A stretch of DNA of 64,000 nt from Bradyrhizobium barranii subsp. barranii (GTDB lineage Bacteria; Pseudomonadota; Alphaproteobacteria; Rhizobiales; Xanthobacteraceae), in NCBI RefSeq assembly GCF_017565645.3, contig NZ_CP086136.1, forward strand, positions 4,075,501 to 4,139,500, in the 5' to 3' direction. Of the stretch, positions 7,778-16,053 are shown one piece after another (position 1 is the stretch's first letter; each line of letters starts with the position of its first letter). The translations under genes were made by a program, and so were the position numbers. The notes under the pieces are model-generated. The model saw only the letters and a program-made list of their open reading frames with translations, was not told the origin of the DNA and did no database searches.

Positions 7778-8737
7778 ATGAAGATCAATCACGCGTTGAT
7801 GTCGCTGATCGCCGCCGCAATTCTGGCGGGGCCTGCGAGCGCCGCCGACACCATCCGCGTCGGCCTGCCGACGAAAACCTATTGGCCGACGACGATTGCC
7901 GAGACGGCGGTGCGGCAGAAACTGTTCGAGAAGGAAGGCATCCAGGCGGAGTTGACGATCTACCGCAGCGGCGCGGAGACGTTCGAAGGCATGGCTGCGG
8001 GCGCGGCCGACATCATTCTCGATCCGCCGTCGCTGGTCTCCGCCGGACGCAAGAAGGGTGTCATGTCGCGGATCGTCGCCAATGCCGCGATGGGCAATTT
8101 CGGCTGGCAATTGATGGTCCCGACCAAGTCGACGCTCGACGTCAAGGACCTCAACGGCAAGAAGGTGGCGATCACCGCGGCCGGCTCCGGCTCCGACCTG
8201 CTCGCGCTGTGGACCATCCAGGACAAGAAGATCGATTTTACGCGCGTTCCCGTCGGCGGCGGTGGCTTGGTGCCGAACCTGCTGGCCGGAAATGTCGAGG
8301 CGGCCGTGGTCTATTCGCCTCTGAGTTTCCAGATATCGAAGTCCGGCGAGGCGAAGCCCATCCTCGATTACGCGACCGCGGTCCCGCCGAACCTCACTGC
8401 GGGCTGGATCGTGCTCGACAAATTCGCCGAGGCCAAGCCCCAGATGGTGCAGAAGGCGGTGAACGCCCTCTATGGTGCGGTCGCGTTCATGCGCGCCAAC
8501 CGCGACGTCACCGTCAAGCTGATCGCTGAGCTCTATGAAATGCCGCCGGAGATCGCGGGCCTTGAGTACGACAACACGATCATGAAGCTCGAGACCAGCG
8601 GCGACATGGGCGCGGCCGACGTCAATGCGGCCGTGCAGCTCTCGCTCGACCTCGCCAAGCTCGGCGGGCTCAAGGACATCGTGCCGGTCGAGGACGTGAT
8701 CTCGGCCAAGTTCAAGCCCGTCCCGACCAAGCCGTAA
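7778..8737 (+). CDS. ABC transporter substrate-binding protein, NitT/TauT/SsuA type
   Basis: The 319-residue periplasmic protein starts with a signal peptide (MKINHALMSLIAAAILAGP, cleavage near ASA-AD). It continues with the NMT1/SsuA fold: TIRVGLPTKTYWPTT, the GAADIILDPPSLVSA lobe and the KKVAITAAGSGSD hinge segment. The start is fixed by GGGAGGA at 7764-7770. Three transporter genes follow with overlaps, giving a complete importer. Proteins of this class bind sulfonates, nitrate, taurine, pyrimidine precursors or aromatic acids; the ligand here cannot be deduced. Confidence 0.92.
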   Translation: MKINHALMSLIAAAILAGPASAADTIRVGLPTKTYWPTTIAETAVRQKLFEKEGIQAELTIYRSGAETFEGMAAGAADIILDPPSLVSAGRKKGVMSRIVANAAMGNFGWQLMVPTKSTLDVKDLNGKKVAITAAGSGSDLLALWTIQDKKIDFTRVPVGGGGLVPNLLAGNVEAAVVYSPLSFQISKSGEAKPILDYATAVPPNLTAGWIVLDKFAEAKPQMVQKAVNALYGAVAFMRANRDVTVKLIAELYEMPPEIAGLEYDNTIMKLETSGDMGAADVNAAVQLSLDLAKLGGLKDIVPVEDVISAKFKPVPTKP

Positions 8738-8739
8738 CG

Positions 8740-9495
8740 ATGCAAAGCACGTTCGTCATCAACCTTGCGCGGATCGCGATCATCATCGCGGTCCTGGCGC
8801 TGTGGGAGGTGCTGTCGCGAACCGGCATCGTCAATCCGCGCCTGCTGCCGTCGGCGTCCGACACGTTTGCAACGCTCGGCGATCTCCTGCAGCGCGCGGC
8901 GGTGCAGAAGGATTTGATGGTGACCGCGACCGAGGTGCTGGCCGCGTTCGCGCTGGCCGTGCCGTTCGGTGCGGTGATCGGCTTCCTGGTCGCGGAGAAC
9001 CGCTACTTTGCGGACGTGGCCAAGCCGCTTTTGTTCTTTGCCTTCAGCATCCCGAAGTCGATCTTCCTGCCGATGTTCATCCTGGTGTTCGGCGTCGGCT
9101 TTGCCCAGAAGGTGGGATTCGGTTTCTTTTCGACGATCTTCATCGTGATCATGTCGACCACCACGGCGGTGGAATCGGTCAAGGTCGAGCATCTGACAGT
9201 GGCGCGTTCATACGGCGCCACGCCGATGCAGACTGCGTTCCGGGTCTATCTGCCGAGCATGCTGCCGGTGCTGCTGGAGGCCTTGCGGATCTCCATGATC
9301 TTCAACCTCACCGGCGTGATTTTGGCCGAAATGTACGCCTCGCGTGACGGCATCGGTCACCAGATCGCGACTTGGGGCGAGAACTTCCAGATGAAGCAGC
9401 TCCTCGCCGGCGTCGTGATGGTCGCCGCGATCGCCATGACCTTCAACGAACTTGTCAGATGGGTGGAAACGCGATGCAGCCATTGGCGAACGTGA
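8740..9495 (+). CDS. ABC transporter permease, SsuC/TauC type
   Basis: This 251-residue membrane protein of the BPD_transp_1 family has about six membrane spans. It carries the ATPase-contact loop EHLTVARSYGATPMQTAFRV near residues 149-168, close to the EAA consensus. It starts two bases after the binding-protein stop, and its last codons overlap the start of the ATPase gene. A second permease at 10288-11085 suggests the channel is a heterodimer. Confidence 0.92.
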   Translation: MQSTFVINLARIAIIIAVLALWEVLSRTGIVNPRLLPSASDTFATLGDLLQRAAVQKDLMVTATEVLAAFALAVPFGAVIGFLVAENRYFADVAKPLLFFAFSIPKSIFLPMFILVFGVGFAQKVGFGFFSTIFIVIMSTTTAVESVKVEHLTVARSYGATPMQTAFRVYLPSMLPVLLEALRISMIFNLTGVILAEMYASRDGIGHQIATWGENFQMKQLLAGVVMVAAIAMTFNELVRWVETRCSHWRT

Positions 9496-10280
9496 CCCCG
9501 TTGAAGCCCGCCGCGCGGGCCGGCGCGATCGAGGTGAAGAACGTCGGTCAGGTCTTCAAGACCCGGTCGCAGGACGTCGTCGCGCTGGAGGGCGTCTCGC
9601 TCGAGGTCAAGCCCGGCCGCTTCGTCGTCCTGGTCGGCCCGAGCGGCTGCGGCAAGTCGACCCTCTTGATGATGATGGCGGGCCTGCGCCAGCAGACCTC
9701 CGGCACGATCACCATCAGCGGCGCGCCGATCCTTCAGCCCGACCCCGACAGGGTCGGCGTGGTGTTCCAGGAAGCGAGCTTGTTCCCGTGGCTGACGGCG
9801 GAGGACAATGTCGAGTTTCCGCTGGCGCTGCGGGGCGTGCCCAAGGCCGAGCGCCGCGCCAAGGCGCAGGACGCGCTCAAGCTGGTCGGCCTCGACGGCT
9901 TCGGCAGGCGTCATCCCCACGAATTGTCCGGCGGCATGAAGCAGCGCGTCTCGATCGCGCGCGGGCTGGTGCAGGACCCGCCAGTGCTGCTGATGGACGA
10001 GCCGTTCGCCGCCCTCGACGAGCAGACGCGCATGACCATGGGCGACGAGCTGCTGCGGATCTGGGCTGCGACCGGCAAGACGGTCGTTTTCGTTACGCAC
10101 AGCCTCACCGAGGCCGTCTATCTCGCCGACGAGGTGATCGTGATGTCGGCGCGGCCCGGCCGCATCGTCGACCATCTCCAGGTCCAGCTGCCGCGGCCCC
10201 GCACCTACGAGATGCTGAGCGGCGACGCCTTTGGTGCGCTGCGCGACCGCATCTGGCGCCACATCCGCAAATCGGCGTGA
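9474..10280 (+). CDS. ABC transporter ATP-binding protein, SsuB/TauB type
   Basis: The 268-residue ATPase shows Walker A (GPSGCGKST near residue 57), Q-loop VVFQEASLFPWLT, signature LSGGMKQRVSIARGL and Walker B LLMDEPFAALDE with the following H-loop FVTHSLTEAVYL. The SsuB/TauB/NrtD subgroup is indicated by the LFPWLT sequence after the Q-loop. The ATG at 9474 lies inside the end of the upstream permease gene and follows GGGTGGA; the longer open frame upstream is antisense-like sequence of that permease. It powers the importer made of the flanking genes. Confidence 0.94.
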   Translation: MQPLANVTPLKPAARAGAIEVKNVGQVFKTRSQDVVALEGVSLEVKPGRFVVLVGPSGCGKSTLLMMMAGLRQQTSGTITISGAPILQPDPDRVGVVFQEASLFPWLTAEDNVEFPLALRGVPKAERRAKAQDALKLVGLDGFGRRHPHELSGGMKQRVSIARGLVQDPPVLLMDEPFAALDEQTRMTMGDELLRIWAATGKTVVFVTHSLTEAVYLADEVIVMSARPGRIVDHLQVQLPRPRTYEMLSGDAFGALRDRIWRHIRKSA

Positions 10281-10287
10281 GGCGGAG

Positions 10288-11085
10288 ATGAGCGCCAAAA
10301 CGCTGCGATATCTGATCGTGATCGGCCTGATCGCGCTGTGGGAGCTGTTGCCGCGCACCGGTCTCATTCCCGAGCTGTTCCTGCCGTCGCTGTCGTCGAC
10401 GCTGATCGCCGGATGGACCGATGCTGCCGAATATGGTCATGCGCTAGCGGTGACGCTCTATGAGGTCGTGGTCTCCATGGCATTCGCTTGCGGCGGCGGC
10501 ATCCTGCTCGGCGCCATCGTCGGCAGCCTGCCGCGTCCGCGCGTCCTGATCATGCCGATGGTGTCGAGCCTGTATGCAGTGCCGCTCGTGATCCTTTATC
10601 CCGTCTTCACGGTATGGCTTGGCATCGGCTCGGAGTCCAAGATCGCGTTCGCCTCGATCTATGGCTTCCTGCCGACGATGCTCGCCACCGCCGCCGGCAT
10701 CCAGACGATCGATCCGCAGCTCCTGCTCGCGGCACGCAGCATGGGCGCCACGCTGAGCCAGCGGCTGGTTCGCGTCATCATCCCGGCGGCGATTCCGACG
10801 GTGCTGTCGGGCCTGCGCGTCGGCGGCGCGCTGGTCATCGTCGGCGTCGTCGTCTCGGAGATGCTGATCTCGTCGGCCGGCATCGGCTATCTGATCTCAC
10901 GCTACCGCACGATCCTCGACAGCCCGCACGTGTTCGCGGGCGTGCTGCTCGTGCTGTTCCTTGCCATCGCCTTCAATGCCGCGATCCGGTGGATCGAGCG
11001 CAAGGCGGCGATCTGGCAGACCGGTACGCGGGCCGGTCAGGCCAATGACGAGATCGCGTCGAGCGCGATGCAGCCGGCGACCTGA
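10288..11085 (+). CDS. ABC transporter permease, SsuC/TauC type (second subunit)
   Basis: The 265-residue permease has about six spans and the loop LLAARSMGATLSQRLVRVII (EAA-type coupling motif) near residue 150. The ATG at 10288 follows GGCGGAG and lies seven bases after the ATPase stop. It resembles the permease at 8740-9495 in layout (both open with an ALWE-L-RTG motif) but is clearly a separate paralogue. Two permeases with one ATPase and one binding protein is an uncommon but known arrangement. Confidence 0.92.
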   Translation: MSAKTLRYLIVIGLIALWELLPRTGLIPELFLPSLSSTLIAGWTDAAEYGHALAVTLYEVVVSMAFACGGGILLGAIVGSLPRPRVLIMPMVSSLYAVPLVILYPVFTVWLGIGSESKIAFASIYGFLPTMLATAAGIQTIDPQLLLAARSMGATLSQRLVRVIIPAAIPTVLSGLRVGGALVIVGVVVSEMLISSAGIGYLISRYRTILDSPHVFAGVLLVLFLAIAFNAAIRWIERKAAIWQTGTRAGQANDEIASSAMQPAT

Positions 11086-11094
11086 GGTATTTGC

Positions 11095-11754
11095 GTGTAC
11101 GATTTGACCCTGACATTCGACAACGGCCCCGATCCGGATGTGACGCCGCGTGTGCTCGACATTCTCGCCGAGCACGGCATCAAGACCACCTTCTTCGTCA
11201 TCGGCGAGAAGCTCGCAGACCCCGCGCGGCGCGGCCTTGCGGTGCGTGCGCACGGGGAGGGGCACTGGATCGGCAATCACACGTTTACGCACAGCATTCC
11301 GCTCGGTGAGCAGGCGGATCGCGGGACGGCAGAGAACGAAATCGGGCGTACGCAGTCTGCGATCTCTGATCTCGCGCATCCTCAGCGCTGGTTCCGGCCG
11401 TTCGGTGGCGGCGGCAATCTGGATGCGCGGCTGTTGAAACCCTCCGTCGTGGACTATCTCATCCGCAACAAGCACAGCTGCGTGCTCTGGAATGCGATCC
11501 CGCGCGATTGGGACGACCCTGATGGCTGGACTGAGCGCGCACTCGTCCAGTGCAACCGGCAGCCCTGGACGCTGATGGTGCTGCACGATCTTCCGACCGG
11601 TGCGATGGACCATCTCGAACGTTTCCTTGACGCTGCCGAGGCGGCCGGCGCCCGCTTCCGCCAGGACTTCCCACCGCAATGCGTTCCGATCCGCAACGGC
11701 GAGATCGTGCTTCCGATCAACGACTATGTTTCCTCCCTCGAAGAGAGTGTTTGA
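11095..11754 (+). CDS. Polysaccharide deacetylase (NodB-fold) family protein
   Basis: The 219-residue cytosolic protein has the NodB-homology fold: motif 1 as LTFDNGPD (residues 6-13), motif 2 as GNHTFTHS near residue 60, motif 3 as WFRPFGGGG near 100 and a C-terminal LMVLHDLP. In the usual motif 1 (TFDDG) the second aspartate binds the metal; here it is Asn10, a visible departure. It begins with GTG ten bases after the permease stop, with TGAGGT just upstream. Relatives include PuuE-type allantoinases and other C-N hydrolases, so a ring- or amide-cleaving role in the imported compound's breakdown is possible. Confidence 0.85.
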   Translation: MYDLTLTFDNGPDPDVTPRVLDILAEHGIKTTFFVIGEKLADPARRGLAVRAHGEGHWIGNHTFTHSIPLGEQADRGTAENEIGRTQSAISDLAHPQRWFRPFGGGGNLDARLLKPSVVDYLIRNKHSCVLWNAIPRDWDDPDGWTERALVQCNRQPWTLMVLHDLPTGAMDHLERFLDAAEAAGARFRQDFPPQCVPIRNGEIVLPINDYVSSLEESV

Positions 11755-11757
11755 CTG

Positions 11758-12612
11758 ATGAAAGTTGCAAGCTTCACGATCGCCGGCACCGCGAGCTATG
11801 GCATCGTCACCGACAAGGGCGTCATCGATGCCGGCAAGCGCCTGAAGGCCTATCCGACGCTGAAGGCGCTGCTTGCGAAGGGATCGCTCGACGAGATCAA
11901 GAAACTCGCCGGTGAGAAGCCCGACTACGCGCTGCAGGATGTCGCGCTGCTGCCGACCGTGCCCGATCCCGACAAGATCTTCTGCATCGGCGTCAACTAT
12001 GCCACGCATCTGGCCGAGAGCGGCCATCCGACGCCGGCGCATCCGATGATCTTCACCCGCTTCGCCAACAGCCAGGTCGGCCATGGCCAGCCGATGATCC
12101 GGCCGTTGGAGTCCGAGCGTTTCGATTACGAAGGCGAGATGGCCGTCATCATCGGCAAGGCCGGTCGCCGCATTTCGCGCGAGGCTGCGCTGAGCCATGT
12201 CGCCGGCTATGCCTGCTACAATGACGGCAGCATCCGCGACTGGCAGCGCCACACCTCGCAATTTGCGCCGGGCAAGAATTTTGCCGGCACCGGCGGCTTC
12301 GGGCCCTGGATGGTCACGACCGACGAATTGACCGACGTGACCAAGCAGACGCTGATCACCCGGCTCAACGGTGTCGAGGTGCAGAAGGCCCCGATCTCCG
12401 ATCTCGTTTTCGACGTGCAGGCCTTGATTGCTTACTGCTCGACGTTCACCGAGCTTGCGCCCGGCGATGTCATCGTCACCGGAACGACCGGCGGCGTAGA
12501 CGCCTATCGCACGCCACCGCTGTGGATGAAGGGCGGCGACGTCGTGGAGATCGAAATCTCCGGCATCGGCATCCTGCGCAACCCCGTCGAGGACGAGGGA
12601 CGCGCGGCCTGA
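11758..12612 (+). CDS. Fumarylacetoacetate hydrolase (FAH) family protein
   Basis: The 284-residue protein contains the FAH catalytic fold: PDKIFCIGVNYATHLAE, MIFTRFANS, the metal-binding FDYEGEMAVIIGKAG (E-x-E) and YACYNDGSIRDWQ near residue 160, then a GDVIVTGTTGGV block near residue 240. Family members hydrolyse C-C bonds or decarboxylate beta-keto or oxo acids in aromatic degradation (HpcE, acylpyruvases, ureidoglycolate lyase-like enzymes). It starts three bases after the deacetylase stop, so it is co-translated with it. The substrate is unknown. Confidence 0.92.
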   Translation: MKVASFTIAGTASYGIVTDKGVIDAGKRLKAYPTLKALLAKGSLDEIKKLAGEKPDYALQDVALLPTVPDPDKIFCIGVNYATHLAESGHPTPAHPMIFTRFANSQVGHGQPMIRPLESERFDYEGEMAVIIGKAGRRISREAALSHVAGYACYNDGSIRDWQRHTSQFAPGKNFAGTGGFGPWMVTTDELTDVTKQTLITRLNGVEVQKAPISDLVFDVQALIAYCSTFTELAPGDVIVTGTTGGVDAYRTPPLWMKGGDVVEIEISGIGILRNPVEDEGRAA

Positions 12613-12648
12613 TCGGCTGCACTCAACAACAATAAGAAGGAGAATCCC

Positions 12649-13692
12649 ATGCCCATGCCAACGCATATCCTGCCGACCACGGTGGTCGGCAGCTACCCGC
12701 AGCCGGAATGGCTGGTGAATCGCGCCATGCTGTCGAAGGTGGTGCCGCGCACGCGCCTGCACGACATGTGGCGGTTGCCGGCGGAGCATCTGGAGGAGGC
12801 GCAGGACGATGCGACCATCGTCGCGATCCGCGACATGGAGCGCGCCGGCATCGACATCGTGACCGACGGCGAAATCCGCCGCGAGAGCTACTCCAACCGC
12901 TTCGCCACTGCACTCGACGGCATCGACGGGGACAATCCCGCGATGATCGTGGCGCGCACCGGCAACACCCAGACCCCGGTGCAGCGCGTCGTGGGTCCCG
13001 TGAAGCGGAAGGGACCGGTCGAGCTGCACGACATGCAGTTCCTGCGCAAGAACACCGATCGCGCCGCGAAGATCACTTTGCCGGGCCCGTTCACCATGAG
13101 CCAGCAGGCCAAGAACGAGTTCTACAAGGACGAGGAGGAACTCGCGATGGCCCTGGCCGAGGCCGTCAATGCCGAGGCGCTCGATCTGCAGAAGGCGGGC
13201 GCGGATGTGATCCAGCTCGACGAGCCCTGGGTGCGCAACAATCCGGAGCTTGCCAAGCGCTACGCCGTCAAGGCGATCAACCGGGCGCTGAGGGGCATCA
13301 CGGTGCCGACCGTCGTGCATCTCTGCTTCGGCTATGCCGCGGTCGTGCCGGGCTCGAACAAGCCGGCCGGCTATTCCTTCCTCGCCGAGCTCGACGACAC
13401 CATTGCCGACCAGATCTCGATCGAGGCCGCGCAGCCGAAGCTCGACCTCGGCGTGCTCAAGGACCTGTCGTCGAAGAAGATCATGCTCGGCGTGCTCGAC
13501 CTCGCGGATCCCGCGATCGAGAGCGTCTACACCGTGGCCGCCCGTATCCGCAACGGCCTGAAATACGTCTCGCCGGACCGCCTGGTCCCGGCGCCCGATT
13601 GCGGCATGAAGTACATGCCGCGCGCAACCGCGTTCGGAAAACTGAAGGCGATGTGCGATGCGGCGGCCATGGTCCGGCGGGAGATCGGCTGA
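12649..13692 (+). CDS. Cobalamin-independent methionine synthase (MetE C-domain) family protein
   Basis: The 347-residue product matches only the C-terminal catalytic half of MetE, which is about 750 residues in full. It has TTVVGSYPQPEWL at the N-terminus, DIVTDGEIRRESY near 80 and DVIQLDEPWVRN near 185. VPTVVHLCFGYAA near 225 holds the zinc-ligand H-x-C pair, and ADRLVPAPDCGMKYMP-like sequence near 310 holds the second cysteine. A strong AAGAAGGAGAA precedes the ATG. Stand-alone MetE-core proteins transfer methyl groups to thiols from varied donors or act in catabolism; with an FAH protein and an importer upstream, a demethylation or C-S role in the same pathway is plausible. Confidence 0.88.
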   Translation: MPMPTHILPTTVVGSYPQPEWLVNRAMLSKVVPRTRLHDMWRLPAEHLEEAQDDATIVAIRDMERAGIDIVTDGEIRRESYSNRFATALDGIDGDNPAMIVARTGNTQTPVQRVVGPVKRKGPVELHDMQFLRKNTDRAAKITLPGPFTMSQQAKNEFYKDEEELAMALAEAVNAEALDLQKAGADVIQLDEPWVRNNPELAKRYAVKAINRALRGITVPTVVHLCFGYAAVVPGSNKPAGYSFLAELDDTIADQISIEAAQPKLDLGVLKDLSSKKIMLGVLDLADPAIESVYTVAARIRNGLKYVSPDRLVPAPDCGMKYMPRATAFGKLKAMCDAAAMVRREIG

Positions 13693-13701
13693 ATAGAGCT
13701 G

Positions 13702-13730
13702 GGCCGGCGAGGATCGTTCGTTCGCCGGCC
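13702..13730 (+). terminator. Hairpin after the MetE-like gene, possible terminator
   Basis: GGCCGGCGA and TCGCCGGCC form a perfect 9-bp stem beginning 10 bases after the stop codon. No T-run follows, so termination efficiency is uncertain. It lies between convergent genes and could act in either direction. Confidence 0.45.
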
Positions 13731-13783
13731 ATCGCCTGGCTGTGGCCAGCCTGGTCGAAATCTGCGCGGGCGTCAGCTGCCGT

Positions 13784-14791
13784 TCAAGCCGAGAGGAATT
13801 TGGCTAGAAGCTCCGTTGTGTCGGTGGGGTTTTCCTCAGGAAAGAAGTGACCGCCCTTGACGGCCCGACCTTGTACGTTGCCGGCCCACTTCTTCCAAAT
13901 TCCCAATGCGCCGCCATTCTGCTCGTAGAATGTATCGAGTGGCCCGCCGGAAGCCCACAGGTGCAGCATAGGGCACTTAATGCGCCGGCCTTCCTTCTGG
14001 TCCGCCTTGTCGTGCTCGATATCCAGGGTTGCGGCCGCGCGGTACTCTTCGCAGATCGCATGCACCCGAGCCGGATCGCGGTAGGTTTCGATGTATTCCG
14101 CTTTCACCTCGGGGCCGAATGAGCCCTGGCCGAAGGGATTGTCGAATACCGCGTCCGGCGCACCGATCAGGTATTTTTCGGGAAGCGGTGCCTTCTGTGA
14201 GAGTAGACTCCATGGCCAGTAGGTCATGGCGAACTTTGCGTCGGCGTGTCCCCAGGCTTCCGAGATCGGCAGCACGTCAAACACTGCGAGACGCTGCACC
14301 TTCTCCGGGTGATCGAGCGCTAGACGGTAGGAAACGCGACCGCCCCGATCGTGTCCAACCAGATCGAATTTGGAAAAGCCGAGCTTATCCATCACGGCGA
14401 CAAGCTCGTTCGCCATCGCCCGCTTTGAATAGGGATAGTGATCCTCCGCGGAAGCGGGAACGCCGCTGCGGCCATATCCACGAAGATCGACGCAGATGAC
14501 CATGCGATTACCGGCGAGATGCGGCGCGACATGACGCCACATCAGGCTGGTTCGCGGAAATCCATGGACCATGAGCAGTGGCGATCCGCTCCCGTAGCGC
14601 CTGATGAAAATGGTGTTGTCATCGGTCTTGATCTCCTTTGTCTCGAAGAGATCGGAAGCGTTCGAGGTGGAGTTGTTTGGGGATTGGCCGGCCGCGCGTC
14701 GCGGTAGAAGCGCCAGTGATAGAGCGGCGCTCGATGCAGCGGTCATCACCTGGACGAAGGTGCGGCGCTCGATCTTTGTCTTTTCTGTCAT
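13784..14791 (-). CDS. Tat-exported alpha/beta hydrolase, haloacetate dehalogenase/epoxide hydrolase-like
   Basis: From the ATG at 14791 the product has 335 residues with a twin-arginine signal (ERRTFVQVMTAASSAALSLA, residues 8-27). The body is an alpha/beta hydrolase: oxyanion segment HGFPRTSLMW (76-85), DLRGYGRSG (102-110), nucleophile elbow VGHDRGGRV with Asp148 as nucleophile, and a C-terminal GGHFFPEENP with the catalytic histidine. An Asp nucleophile in HDRGG is typical of fluoroacetate dehalogenases and some epoxide hydrolases. A 24-codon ORF with a strong ribosome site ends in an ATGA overlap with this start, so translation is probably coupled. The physiological substrate is unknown. 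Confidence 0.88.
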   Translation of the reverse strand: MTEKTKIERRTFVQVMTAASSAALSLALLPRRAAGQSPNNSTSNASDLFETKEIKTDDNTIFIRRYGSGSPLLMVHGFPRTSLMWRHVAPHLAGNRMVICVDLRGYGRSGVPASAEDHYPYSKRAMANELVAVMDKLGFSKFDLVGHDRGGRVSYRLALDHPEKVQRLAVFDVLPISEAWGHADAKFAMTYWPWSLLSQKAPLPEKYLIGAPDAVFDNPFGQGSFGPEVKAEYIETYRDPARVHAICEEYRAAATLDIEHDKADQKEGRRIKCPMLHLWASGGPLDTFYEQNGGALGIWKKWAGNVQGRAVKGGHFFPEENPTDTTELLAKFLSA

Positions 14792-14862
14792 CCCTGAGGT
14801 CCTTCGAGGTTCGCGCGACGTTCCTGGCAAACGCCCCCCTCAATGACGACGCGGTGAGACAT
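14788..14862 (-). CDS. Predicted 24-residue leader ORF coupled to the hydrolase
   Basis: The ORF starts ATG at 14862, six bases after a perfect GGAGGT (14869-14874 on the minus strand), and encodes MSHRVVIEGGVCQERRANLE followed by GPQG. Its TGA overlaps the ATG of the hydrolase as ATGA. The hydrolase's own start has only a weak upstream GAAGGA. The layout is that of a translationally coupled leader peptide or a very small protein. No family is recognised. The alternative is that the GGAGGT is a chance match. Confidence 0.45.
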   Translation of the reverse strand: MSHRVVIEGGVCQERRANLEGPQG

Positions 14863-15090
14863 GTTAGCACCTCCGTGGAAGCACGCTTTCGCAGGATTAG
14901 CGTCTCTGAACCGTTCGTGCTGATGATTTCGGTCATCCGGCTGGCGCGATGGGGCAGAGGCGGGGGCAGTCGGGAAGTGATCGCTGGAATGATCCTCCGC
15001 CTGTAACCAATGTGGTCGCGTTGCCGAATAGCGGGAGGTCAGGGTAAGCGGAGGTGCGTCAACGCAAGCCGCCAGAGCAATGGAGGATCC

Positions 15091-15954
15091 ATGTCCGACG
15101 AAATCAACCACGATCGCCGGCGTTTCGTTGGTGCTGCGGCAACGACAGTAGCTGCAGCACAATTCGGCGTGATCGCGCCTGCGGTTGCAGATCCCCGAGC
15201 GAGCAAGAAGGTCGCCCGCGACGTCAGCAGAAGATCGGAAGCGGCGGGGACGGACGCCACCGTCGTTCTCGTACATGGCGCCTGGGCCGACGGTTCAAGC
15301 TGGGCGCACGTCATTACGCTACTGCAGTCCGAGGGACTGAAGACGATGGCGGCGCCGATCCCGCTCACATCGCTATCGGATGATGTTGCGGCGCTTGAGC
15401 GAGCGTTGGAGCGGCCCGACGGGCCGGTTGTCCTTGTCGCACATGCCTATGCCGGCGCCGTGATTGGTGCGGTCACGCAGGAGAGAGTGCGGTCGCTGGT
15501 CTTCATTTCGGCTCTCTCTCCCGACGAAGGCGAAACAGTCGCGCAAATATTCTATCGCGACAAGCCGTCGCCGGAGGCGCCGAAACTCACCCCCGACAGT
15601 CATGGTTTCCTCTGGATGCCGAACGACCGGTTTGGCGCGGCCTGGTGCCAGCATGCCCGACCTGAGCAGGCTGCGCTCCTTGCTGCGATCCAGCGTCCCA
15701 TTGCCGTCGCGGCAATCCAGGAAAAGGCTCCGAAAGCCGCATGGAAGGCAAAGCCGTCGTGGTACCTGGTCGCCGAGGAGGATCGAATGATCAATCCGGC
15801 GACACAGCTATTTCTGGCACGACGAATGGGTGCGCAGGTTCGCTCCGAGAAAGTCGATCATGCATCGCCGATCACCGCGCCGAAGCTGGTCGCCGGAATG
15901 ATACGCGAGGCCGTCGCCAACGCAGGTCCGAACGCCACGCAGCAACACGGCTGA
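15091..15954 (+). CDS. Tat-exported alpha/beta hydrolase-fold protein with nucleophile replaced
   Basis: The 287-residue protein has a twin-arginine leader (NHDRRRFVGAAATTVAAAQF, residues 6-25). Its hydrolase core has LVHGAWADGSSWAHVI near residue 60, and the nucleophile elbow reads LVAHAYAGAVIG. The position normally occupied by Ser in HSYGG is Ala119. A C-terminal histidine (VDHASPITAP) and an acidic residue (AEEDRMI) are present. The ATG at 15091 follows TGGAGGA. Relatives with an intact HSYGG motif are esterases; this one may be inactive as an esterase or may act as a lyase, cofactor-free oxygenase or binding protein. It diverges from the hydrolase at 13784-14791. Confidence 0.85.
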   Translation: MSDEINHDRRRFVGAAATTVAAAQFGVIAPAVADPRASKKVARDVSRRSEAAGTDATVVLVHGAWADGSSWAHVITLLQSEGLKTMAAPIPLTSLSDDVAALERALERPDGPVVLVAHAYAGAVIGAVTQERVRSLVFISALSPDEGETVAQIFYRDKPSPEAPKLTPDSHGFLWMPNDRFGAAWCQHARPEQAALLAAIQRPIAVAAIQEKAPKAAWKAKPSWYLVAEEDRMINPATQLFLARRMGAQVRSEKVDHASPITAPKLVAGMIREAVANAGPNATQQHG

Positions 15955-16053
15955 ACTGTCGCTATCGGCGCGATATGGTTGAACGTGCCATTGGCATCTT
16001 TTCCAATAGGCTTCGCGACCTCGGCTTGTGCAAACAACTGGACGGAGTCACCA

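Noticed and set aside
10897..13320. 807-codon leftward open frame
   Set aside because: It runs antisense to four recognisable rightward genes (permease, deacetylase, FAH, MetE-like) and has no family-like features.
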